A stretch of DNA of 64,000 nt from Dipteris shenzhenensis. Taxonomy: Eukaryota; Polypodiophyta; Polypodiopsida; Gleicheniales. Made by a program: the position numbers and the translations under genes. This document shows, one piece after another, positions 1 through 9,600 of the stretch (position 1 is the stretch's first letter; each line of letters starts with the position of its first letter). The notes under the pieces were generated by a model. That model made no database searches, was not told where the DNA came from, and saw nothing but the letters and a program-made list of their open reading frames with translations. The stretch lies in the NCBI GenBank assembly GCA_047967505.1, contig CM106538.1; one strand, 5' to 3'.

Positions 1-550
1 GTTTTAGGGAGATATCAATGGCTTGTGACTGAGATTATCACAGAAGTTTCATGGATGAGACGGACCGGTTTCCAAAGGACCTGCTTTTCCAAAATTGCCA
101 TGGTTGTTTTGTGGTGGGCTGAAGTTTCACGATGTCTGAGATGTTTTGTACATTGCATTGCAAGTAGTCTGATTAGCATAGCTACCTCTGTAGTCCATTA
201 CAAGAGAGGCTACAAAACCATGTTTGTCATTGATAGGGTGTGAATCCGTCTAACCCACATGCGTTTGTTCGCTAGTTTATTTGACGAAGTTCATGTTATG
301 CCTCAAGTGTCACCACCTTGGAGGCAGTGGCCATATTAGGGATAGGTCTCTAGGAGGGTTCCCTAGGTTCTTGGTGGTGTATGGAACGTGTTTGTAGTCT
401 AGAGAAGCTTCTTGACCTCTTCATCCCCTCCCCTCTCCACCTTCTCTCTGATGGCCATATTCTTCACCCCTCACCCCCTCCTATGAATTCTGTTCACCTC
501 TCTTTGGAGCTCTTTACCTTATCCTCCCCTCCCCTCCCCTCCCCTACCCT
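1..550. other. No recognisable gene; flank of a solo LTR
   Basis: Short open frames exist here, but none shows a known motif. The right part (about 420-555) is rich in CCCT/CCTC and ends in the CCCTC copy that borders the solo LTR. Old transposon debris is possible but unproven. Confidence 0.5.
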
Positions 551-555
551 CCCTC

Positions 556-1636
556 TGTTGGAAAGGTCACCTCCCCATCTGTAAGCTCCCATATGAGGAG
601 AGCATGGGGGAGGGAGACCTAGGGCAGTACCCAACAGAAAAAGAGAGAAAGGGGCTGCCACATAGACAGCATCATGGCTGTCATGTGGGCAGCACATCTA
701 GAACTGTTATGGGCAGGACAGAGGGCCAGGAGAGTGCGGAAGCATGGCAGATCTGTACGGATTACAGACGCCTGCTGTACGGCTGGTTTCAGGGTCACGT
801 ACGGAGCTCAGGCAGGAGCCCTAGAGCTGGAACAAGCCCGGAGCAGAGGCAAGACAGTCTGGGACAGATTGCGATGGATCTAGGACATGGAGGCGCACTG
901 TTTGCAGTAGGTTTTGGGGGGGTTGGACCCTGTATATATAGTAGGGCATCTGCCCTTGAAAGGTGGGCCAAGGGGCCTTGTAATGAGAGCCCCAAAAGGG
1001 CAGCCCACAGTCCCATAAATGGGGAGCTGTGGGGTCCGTTTTCAGACAGACTGAGTCGGCCAGATTAGGGCTGACCAGTCGGTATTTTTGCAGGCCTTGG
1101 GGCCTATATAAAGAGGCCATTCAGGCCTCATTTCACATCACTTGCAGCAGCAGTTCAGGGAGCAGGAGCAGCAGCAGAACAGGCACCTGTGGGCCTCTCT
1201 CTAGGAGGATTCAAGTGGGCTGTAGAGCTGCAGACCTAGCTCAGAGTGCTGCCCACCTAGGCTGGTGCAAAGACAGCAGGGTGGAAGGGATCTGGACGGA
1301 AAGTCTACAAAAGCTCGAATTGGAGCATGCGGACTCGAGTCTAGAGATAGCCAGCAGATAGGAGAAGGACTTTGTGGTAAGATCAGAGGACCACACCATT
1401 GGTGGGACTCTGGATCTGTCTCTCTTGTATTGTGTCCATAGTTGTGGACGGAAATATATATTTTGGTGGTTTCTCTATCTGGTTGGTTCATTGTCTATTG
1501 ATGAGTCTGCACATCCATTGAATGCACATAAGTAAAGAAGTTTGTGATTCCACACCCACACCGCACACTGTGTGAGCTCCTGGGCATTACTGTAAGTCTT
1601 CCGTTGCGTGTACCCTCTGTTGGGTATTTTCTAACA
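556..1636 (+). mobile_element. Solo LTR (about 1.08 kb) with 5-bp target-site duplication
   Basis: The segment begins TGTTGGA and ends TCTAACA, near-perfect inverted termini of the TG...CA type. It is flanked by CCCTC on both sides (551-555 and 1637-1641). No gag, pol, primer-binding site or second LTR is present, so this is what remains after LTR-LTR recombination of a full element. A TATA motif lies in the second half, as expected for an LTR promoter. The superfamily cannot be decided from the LTR alone. The flanks also resemble each other just outside the duplication (GGAGCTCTTTACC near 508, GGAGTTCTTTACC near 1646), so a chance CCCTC match in CT-rich sequence is possible. Confidence 0.7.
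1105..1112 (+). promoter_or_regulatory. TATA box inside the solo LTR
   Basis: TATATAAA sits in GGCCTATATAAAGAGGCC within the LTR. This is the expected core of an LTR promoter reading rightward. No linked coding sequence remains. Confidence 0.5.
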
Positions 1637-1641
1637 CCCTC

Positions 1642-2439
1642 TCTTGGAGTTCTTTACCTTAGCATTGATTAGGGATTTCCATTCCAAACCCAAAAAGCTG
1701 ATGTTATTCAGGCTATTCTATGATAGTACTATAACGTAGTTATGATTATAATTACTTAGGAGGAGCTGCTTTATGCACTCCAATGACTCTCTCGTTATCC
1801 AAATGTAGTAAATCACTTTTTGGTGTTTGTGCTTTGTCTCGTAGGCCCATGAGGCCGCTTGGAAAAGTTAATATATCTTTGTTTTCTTTCTTTCTTCACT
1901 TCTTCTCTTGGGCTTGGTGTCAATTGAGCGAAAATGTGAGAATGAAAAACCCAAAAAAGAGATGGTAGCTATGCATGCCACCATGCAAGGGAAATCTGTT
2001 GCATTCACGTAGCAAGTCACCAAGGGGAAAGCGACGAAGATGCCAAATTGGAAAAAGGTAATTAAAAAAGATACATCAGCACCCAAGAAGAAGTTCATAT
2101 CCGATGCCTTGGAAGAAGATAAGACCAAACCATTGTTCACCAAGATGGGTGTCAACTTTACTCGTGATGCAGCTGGTAGAGTGGGCAAGGCCGATGCACC
2201 AACTAACAACAAATAGGTCCACCCTCATGCGCATGACGGCCACACTGAAGGGAACTAGGACATTTTTTGATGATGTTCTCACACTCTTGCAGTAACAGCG
2301 TTGGAGAGGGGGGATGGTACGCGTGATGGCAGCAAGATAAGAGGGGAAGTGGGCTACCTACAAGATGGCAAAGTGATTATTTGAGAGAGAGCAAAAAGGG
2401 CAAAAAGGGGAGACGGGGAGATGGACATCACATGATGCT
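1642..2439. other. Unassigned DNA between solo LTR and LINE fragment
   Basis: Apart from one small lysine-rich frame (listed separately) there is no recognisable gene. The right part leads directly into the LINE endonuclease fragment and may be its eroded upstream region. Confidence 0.4.
2040..2216 (+). CDS. Small lysine-rich open frame, unknown
   Basis: A 58-residue frame opens at an ATG with MPNWKKVIKKD and ends in TAG. It is basic and polar (many Lys, Asp and Thr) and has no domain I recognise. It lies about 0.26 kb upstream of a LINE endonuclease fragment on the same strand, so it could be a decayed piece of ORF1. It may equally be a chance open frame. Confidence 0.15.
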   Translation: MPNWKKVIKKDTSAPKKKFISDALEEDKTKPLFTKMGVNFTRDAAGRVGKADAPTNNK

Positions 2440-3390
2440 TCAGACCTACCAGACGGGGGCAAAGAATAGATTGCGTATGGCAGTGTGGAACTGCAATGGC
2501 ACCCTTTGGTCTAATCCAGGGTGGTTCTCAGAGACTTACACTGAAAAAGATGTGGTCTTCTATATAGAGACACATGAGAGTCCAAAGAGATGGATACCGG
2601 ATACACCTGGGACTCGGTTCATAGGAAGGAGATCAGGAGAGACAGTGAGATACGAGGCTCTGGAGGTGTGGAAATTCTTTTCAGATCATATCTAAAACCA
2701 CATATTTCTATGATATGGAAGGAGAAGCATGCACAACATGTGTGGATGCATGCTCAATTGCTTGATACACATCTGATTTTCATTATAGTATCTTGTAGAG
2801 ACTTCACACGGGGGATGGTTGCGTGGCTCACTAATGGTGGGCCATGCTTTCTCTATCGATCCTACCTCTCTAGTTGTCAGATTTAGGGTTGGTAGGTGAT
2901 TAGGATTGAGGCTTATGATGCGGTGCCTCCCAGTCGCGCATGCCCTATGTCTTCGTCAGAAGATAGTGTTTGGGAGATAGTGTCCAACATCACTAGCTGG
3001 AACGTTTGAGTTGCCCGTTTGCAACTCGATGATGGGAGAGCATGAGGCTCCCTCAGCAGTCACTCTTGTCACCATCTAGTAGAATATTATTTACACCATA
3101 CACGCCATGTGGTAGCACATGACTGTGGGTTTTAGAGCAAGTGTCGATAGGTGGGAGCATTTCTGCAAGGCATGGCTTGTACGCATTTTCTATATCCTCA
3201 TTGTGAGAGGTATTCATAGGATGTATAGTCCACCACCGTGGTTGTTAGCCTCTACTTCATCCTATGCGTATGAGTTCACCACAGAGGTTCACAACCCATA
3301 CGAGGCGATATATGTGGATATCACAGAGTCATGAAGATCCTCCTCTTAGGTGACTTCAATGTGCATATGGGAAGCAGATAGATGAATTTA
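2440..3390 (+). pseudogene. Decayed LINE endonuclease fragment (LINE-A related)
   Basis: From an ATG at 2477 the translation starts RMAVWNCNGTLW and continues to IETHESPKR, the N-terminal APE-type endonuclease motifs that also occur in the LINE-A ORF2 at 53-57 kb. A frameshift near 2620 moves the homology to another frame (IRGSGGVEILFRSYL). Further on, LLLGDFNVHMG (about 3343-3372) matches the GDFN endonuclease motif. No reverse transcriptase follows. The copy is clearly diverged from LINE-A. It shows a methionine exactly where LINE-A has Phe before AVWNCNG. Confidence 0.7.
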
Positions 3391-5564
3391 CTTGATTTTT
3401 TATTACTTCCCCTTAGAGTACTCGAGAGATCTAGTTGAGTTTAGGATAGTGAGACACTCTGAGGATGCACCACAGGTTATAAGTATGGGCAACACTTATT
3501 GGAGATGGGATACATCAAGTATCGTGCAAAGTATCATGCCCATCCATTACCGTTTGCATCATTGGGCATGCATATTTTCTTGTTTTCCACCACGTCTCAT
3601 ACATGAGTATCCATTATCATTATGATTTGTGTTTCGGTCAGGAAATGTTGTGTTGGTTTGTACCATGTTGTTATCTTGCTCTATGATGTTTTCATAATCT
3701 GCATTTTCATTGCATTCTTTTCTTCTATAGTTGTTCATCTTGCATAGGATGCTCTTTGCCAAGTTCCATATAGTATAGTAGCAATTCTTGATTTTCATCT
3801 GTTGTAAATGGGTAATACAATAGCAATTGTTCACAATCATAGATCTCTAGGTCCTTGTATTTGTTAAACTTACAAACCTAAGAATCCTTGGTGTTATTCA
3901 TTTCTTGGAAGTGTTATAGGTGTGATTGTCTTCAGACGCAAATGTTGCAAGGTAAATGTCATCCATGTCTTGCCTTCTTGTGTATTTGCCAATGATTGTT
4001 TGACATTAAACTTTTGTTGATTCATTGTCAAGATTTTGAAGTTTATCTTTTCTTTTCATCATGAATGCTCTGTGTTGTCTTTCGTTTGTGTTGATAAATT
4101 GTCCATTTTTGTTATATATGATGTACAATATGGAGTTGCGGCATATGGATCCATGATGAATTGTATATCCACGTTTGATTGCCATCAGTAGAAGTGATTT
4201 TCTTATTAAAAGCATTAGTAAGAATGTCTTTAGGTTCTCATTTAAGAAATAATTTTGGTTTTGTTATGTTTGATTTAATTGAGAGTATGTATGATTCTAA
4301 GTCAAGTTGCAAATGAGCTAGCCATTTATTGAAAGAGAGGGATTTTTCATAGTGCAAATTATGAAGTTCATCTTGGGTTTCCTTGTGTATTTCTTGATAT
4401 TTGGATCTTTCTTTGCCTAGTAAGAGTGTGAGTATCATTGTTTCATTTATTGGTGGTTTAGGATAGTGAAATCAACATATCTTGTTTTGTTTTTTGGTAC
4501 ATGTTGATGTATGTCGCTGTGTTTGAATCTCTTTCATATTTTCTGTTTAGGAAGTTTTTATCACATGTGATGTATTCATTTATAAAAGTTACTATTTCCT
4601 CAATATTATTGTAAGTATGCTTTGGTTCATTACTACTCGAGTTGGGCAACACCTACGTACATCTAAATCTACAATCAAATCTGTCATTACAGTCAATTTC
4701 ACCACGCCATAAGTAGCCATCTTCTATCAGTGCTCATTCCAGTTGGATACATACGTAAGTACCCATGCAGTGAAATTGTAAATTTAAGCTACAAATAAAA
4801 TGATTATCCAAAAACACACATTAACCCGCACCATACTTGTCGAACTTTGCACCAAATGCATATCGCAACGTGTCATGAAATGGACGAGCCATATTGTTTG
4901 AATCAAAGCACGTTTGCACGCATCAAGAATGTGGACAACAAGAGCAAAGGTCCAAAAGACATGAAAGACTCCACATGCTAGACGCAACAAGAGTATTGAC
5001 GAGTGCAAAGATCTAGCAACCACGGAGGTAATATTATTCTGTCTTCACTTCTCATGAACGTATCCATAGCTGGCATGCTAAGTAAACCACATGACAAGCT
5101 AAGGCTCCTGCAAATTCCAAACAAAGAATAGAGCGATAGTCCATAATCCAACCTTAGCTTCCTGCAGATTGGAAGCGAAGCAGAGTGACAACGCGAGGAG
5201 ACATGAAGCATTTGCTACAAACGAAGATCTACATTGACGTGAAGAGATACTAGAGCAATCGACAGGAGCAACAGAGGGCAGCCGCGAACAAGCATGCAAG
5301 AGATAAAACCCTAAACCCTAACAAAGATTATGAACCCCTTAACTACACCTAAACTACAACTAACCCTCACACTAATCACCATTTAAATGGTAACTTGACC
5401 TAATGAACTCATTACTAAACCATGTGCCAAATTCTCTACCAAAACTTTTTTGGCCTGCCACCACGGGGAGGCCTTAGTGAAGGCGAGGCCTGCTTCCAAA
5501 GAGAAAATGCTTATTTTTTTATTGTTTCTTTTTTTGCTCCACCATTTTTCTCCCACTTCTCCTC

Positions 5565-5566
<2 letters not shown>
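3391..5566. other. AT-rich unassigned DNA
   Basis: About 2.2 kb without a supported gene. Short minus-strand frames (for example 4006-4215, 4238-4438 and 4458-4652) encode Lys/Asn-rich peptides typical of AT-rich noncoding DNA. A double plant telomere-type motif lies at 5306-5321. The stretch may include distal promoter of the downstream gene. Confidence 0.4.
5306..5321 (+). promoter_or_regulatory. Telo-box-like motif (two telomere-type units)
   Basis: AAACCCTAAACCCTAA is two units of the plant telomeric repeat complement. Such telo-boxes occur in plant promoters and 5' leaders. This one is about 1.25 kb upstream of the GEX2-like start, so functional linkage is speculative. Confidence 0.3.

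Positions 5567-5613
<47 letters not shown>
5567..5613 (+). repeat. (CT)n microsatellite
   Basis: About 23 consecutive CT dinucleotides followed by degenerate CTCG units. It lies about 0.95 kb upstream of the GEX2-like start codon. Confidence 0.95.
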
Positions 5614-5616
<3 letters not shown>

Positions 5617-5936
5617 CTCGATCTCCAAGCCCGATGCAGCCAAGAAGCTGGAGCCTTGCTCCAACTCCTTTTGGGCAGGCCTTATAAATGACAAAAGTCA
5701 TTCAACTTGTTTTCCTTTTTTGTGTTGTATTTAAATTGAAATTGCCAATAGCACGCCCCCATACGAGTGACTAAGATAAAAGCCTAAGCTACCCTGAGCA
5801 TTGAGGATCAATACATTTTCGCCAAGAAAAACCATTCGTCAGCGACGCTGGTCGTCGAAGGAGAAATCAAGACCGTTAGATGCACCGCTTTCCATAATGA
5901 GAAAGAGGCAGCAAGACTACATTGGGAAAACCAGCT
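5614..5936. other. No gene seen; upstream region of GEX2-like gene
   Basis: No supported coding frame. It is the stretch between the CT microsatellite and the 70-bp tandem duplication, presumably promoter-proximal DNA. Confidence 0.4.
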
Positions 5937-6076
5937 ATACCAGGGAGCACTCCCACGTTGCCAATAAAAAATGACCGCCACACATGCCACATGTCATGCA
6001 TCGCCAATACCAGGGAGCACTCGCACGTTGCTAATAAAAAATGACCGCCACACATGCCACATGTCATGCATCGCCA
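5937..6076 (+). repeat. 70-bp direct tandem duplication
   Basis: CAGGGAGCACTC starts at 5941 and again at 6011, giving a 70-bp period. Only about two substitutions separate the copies. Each copy contains ACACATGCCACATGTCATGC, a palindrome-rich block. The pair lies about 0.5 kb upstream of the GEX2-like start codon. Confidence 0.9.
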
Positions 6077-6280
6077 TCGCTTCCACTGTTTCGCCAACAC
6101 TCTCACCTTTTCGCCACATGCCACACGACAAGCCATCAAACCAACCAACAAGAAAATGCCACATCATTCCCCACTCCTGATGGTCGGAAGCTTCGATCCC
6201 CGATGGCCTCCGACTAGTGGCCGGTGGCCCAGCCCGTTAGTTGGCCCCCGTCCCTCTCTTCAATCAAGTTCAAGTCATCA

Positions 6281-6484
6281 TTGGAAGTTGATGGAAACCA
6301 TGAAATCGTACAGAAAACCAAGTCTGATGAAAGCCGTGAAAGTCGAAGTTCGTTGGAAGTTGATGAAAGCCGTGAAAGTCGAAGTTCGTTGGAAGTTGAT
6401 GGAAACCATGAAAGTCGAAGTTCGTTGGAAGTTGATGGAAACCATGAAAGTCGAAGTTCGTTGGAAGTTGACGGAAGAATTGTG
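6281..6484 (+). repeat. 36-bp minisatellite upstream of the GEX2-like start
   Basis: Units beginning TTGGAAGTTGATG recur at 6353, 6389, 6425 and 6461, exactly 36 bp apart. Two degenerate units precede them (6281 and 6317). Two unit variants alternate (GGAAACCATG and GAAAGCCGTG cores). Because 36 is a multiple of three, several frames stay open across the array and produce artefactual repetitive peptides. The array ends about 70 bp before the proposed start codon, so it lies in the promoter or 5' leader. Confidence 0.9.
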
Positions 6485-6555
6485 AAGGCAACGACAACCC
6501 AGACTATGGAGACAAACATCTTGAACCGATTAAGGGAGTGGTGATCTCAAGCCTA

Positions 6556-6661
6556 ATGCCAGACGGGCAAGCTTCTGGAGTGACATGCGAAGCTGCTCTG
6601 CTGCTGAAAAGCATACATATTCCGTGGCTTATTCCGTGGCTGTTGTTCCTCGCCATACGCT
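6556..6661 (+). CDS. GEX2-like exon 1: start and hydrophobic leader
   Basis: The ATG at 6556 opens [17 protein letters not shown] and leads into the hydrophobic run [13 protein letters not shown], a plausible signal peptide or signal anchor with a long n-region. The exon ends before a strong GTAAGC donor at 6662. The leftover T joins GC of exon 2 to make Cys, so the intron is phase 1 like all later ones. The 83-bp intron is as short as its neighbours. The start context is weak and an upstream noncoding exon cannot be excluded. Confidence 0.5.
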
Positions 6662-9600
6662 GTAAGCTTCAGCTCTCCGATCGTCAATATGTGATCTCCG
6701 TGCATAATTCTCCTGCCATCCGTTAATCACTTGCTCTTTGGCAGGCACAGAAAGTAATCTTGTCCTTCCAGCGAGTCAGGGACCCAGTATCTGGTGCACA
6801 AGATTTAAGTGGCGAGGTGCTGTCGATGAGGCAATTGTGGTGAGGGAAGGACAACGAATGTATTTTGAGATGTGGGCCTTCAAACCTGCATGCGACTGTA
6901 ATAAAAACCTTGCTCCGCGTTGCAATCGCCTGGAAAATCCATTATGCACATACAGCTACGAGGCTGAATGTCAAAAGATGACATCCTGTAGCTCGTGCGC
7001 TCCTTACACGGAGACCCCCCCTGCCGCAGTGTTTTTAGCACGTAACACCGGACATCCAAAATCACTCAGACTCTCGGGAATCATAGACCAAGTTGTTGAG
7101 CCAATAGAGGTTGCCTCCTGTTTACTCGATCGTCCTACTCCTCAGGGATACTACACAGGATTTTGTTGGTATTCTAACACTCAGGCAAGCATACAACCAT
7201 TTTATACTTATATTTTGAGTGCAGGTGGCCCACTCATGGATAGCATTGTAATAACGACACTCGTAGCAGGTATAATACCACCCAAACGCTATTCGATTTT
7301 ATCCAAACTGTTGGTGTGGTGGTTCAAGGCCTGTGCTTTCAAGTTGATAATTTTGATTTCTTGTCCTCACGGCGGCAAAAGTTCTTCGTGCAACATGCAC
7401 TGCTAAGAAACTAATCATCAAGACTCGCCAGGATCAGTCTCTGTATCTGTAAGCACTGGCAATTGGACAACTCCAACTGGCAATGTATTTCGTGTTGGGG
7501 AGAAAGCAATGTTAAAGGTCTTCCAAAGGGATACCTTTGGCAATATTGTGTCACGTGACACTGTGCTAAAGGTGGAATGTTATAATTTCACAGGGTACGT
7601 AACTAATGACCCCAAGGTGACTGTAGCCTTAACAACAGAAGTTGTGAGGTATGATTGTGACAATTCTCCCTATGGGTTTGGGTATATTTCTTGGTACCCA
7701 ACCCAGGCAGGAAACTTCTGGCTTCGGGTCGGCAATGGTCCAACTAATATTCGGGGCTCCCCTTTCCCCTTCGTTGTCATAGCAGGTAAATAAGCCTCAA
7801 GCTGTATGCATTTGTCTTTTTGTTCCTTTCAACTGCCATGTGGTGATGGAAGAATCTATTCCATGCCATTTAGTTTTCCTGGTAAAATTGCATATACATG
7901 CTAGTGATGCATGTGTACATATCACATAATTCGTTATTCTAACTTCTGCAGGCCCTTTCTCAGTCAAGAGCTGCATAGGATATTGGCCAGAGTCTGTCAA
8001 TATCTTCACTGCAAGTAGTACAGCAACTTTTCAAGTCTCACAAAAAGATGAAGGTGGTAACAACTTTGTTGGAAAGCCATTCAATTTCATTATGAGGATA
8101 ACTAGACGCACTAATGAAGTCAATATACCTCTTGAGTTCTCTGTCAACGTTGAGCCTAATGGAGTTCAATTAATTTCGTTTACTACAACATTAGCCGGTG
8201 AATTTTACCTTCATGTGGGCAGTGCCCAAGACGAAATAAGGGGATCACCATTTTCATTCAAAGTTCTACCGGGTAAATGATCAGAGTCTTTGTTGTTGGT
8301 GGAATTATTGTTAACATGAAAGCACAGTTCTAAAAAATACCTCAAATATCTTATGCATTTCTGTTCCAGGTCCGATCAACGTCTCATTATGCACAGGAGC
8401 CTGGCATGATTCCCATGAGTTTGGAGCAGGTGATGAAGCGAAGTTCATTGTGACTCAAAGGGATTCTAATGGTAACATTGTAGGCTTTGAGCAGGGCAGG
8501 GGTGACATCTTGAGTCTTCAGGTCAAGATTGTTGGACAGCTGGGTGACGCACAAGCTATCTCCTCAAAAATAATTACATCAGCAGATTTTGTGACAGGGA
8601 TTCAGACTATACGGTTCAATCCTACATTAGCAGGAGAATTTTTCCTGCAAATTGGAAGTGGCATTTCAGCTATACAAGGATCTCCATTCAGCTTTTTAGT
8701 CAACAAAGGTACAAGTCTATGATATCCTCTTTTCAAAATAATTTCTAGTGGTTGGAGCTGCTGCTCCTCTGCATCTCCCCTCCCCTGCTGCCATCTCTCC
8801 CTCACCCTGCTGCCCCCTCCCTGTTGCCCCCTGCCTCTCCCTGTACTCCCCGCCTCCCTCAGCCTCCACTCTGCTCCCCCACCCTGCCCATCTCTGCACC
8901 CCCGCCTCTCTTCCCTCTCCTCCACCTGTCCTCCCTGCGCCCCCGCCCTTCTATCTGCCCTCCTGCCTCAGCTCACAGGCCCACCACCCTCACATTCTGC
9001 CCCTTGACCCCCTCCTAGCCTCCCCTACCTGCTAACTGTCACCCCAACTGACCCCTTAGCCCTCCCCGACAACTAACTTCTCCCTCCCTTCTCCTATCTG
9101 CCCCCCTGACTGCTAACTGCCCCTCTCCCATCTCCTTTCTGCCCTCCGACTACTAGCACTCCTTCCCCTCGCCTCTCAGCTTCCTGTCTCCCTCTATCCC
9201 TGCCCTCAGCCTCTTCCTTCTCTTCCTATCCTCCCTCAGTCTTCCTTCAGCCCCTTCTCTCAGCTCAGCCCCTATTTGTGTCTCATTCTTCCCCTCACCT
9301 CTCAGCGTCCTCTTTCAAGCCTTGGTTTTGGGATGGAGCTTTATCGATGTTTGAGTCGGCCTTCCGACTTTGATTGACGGATGGATCCCATTCAGTCAAT
9401 CCCCGACCAATTCCACTGGCCATGAGAACCGTTATTTTTCCAAAAGACAAGTTGCAGCAGCTCAAAAAGGATGTAGAGCTTGAAAGCTCCACCACTCTTT
9501 TCACGCACATCCATGGGTCCCCACCATTCGTACATTCAATTATTGGGACATGGCTTCTTCCAAGTGGCTTTCAATTCTCCTAAGGCCGCAGCACTATGCT

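Noticed and set aside
5306-5321. Interstitial telomere
   Set aside because: Only two AAACCCT units; reported as a telo-box-like motif, not as telomeric DNA.
6054-6544. Repetitive proteins across the 36-bp array, including MKVEVRW-type repeats
   Set aside because: Because the unit is a multiple of three, frames on both strands remain open; none joins the GEX2-like splice frame.
6738-7406. Exon 2 as a single unspliced 222-codon gene
   Set aside because: Homology and Cys-rich character end at the donor at 7225, and the phase matches exon 3; the tail is intron.
8748-9035. Open frames rich in Pro/Ser/Leu
   Set aside because: They lie in a CCCTC-type polypyrimidine tract and are open in several frames at once; composition explains them.
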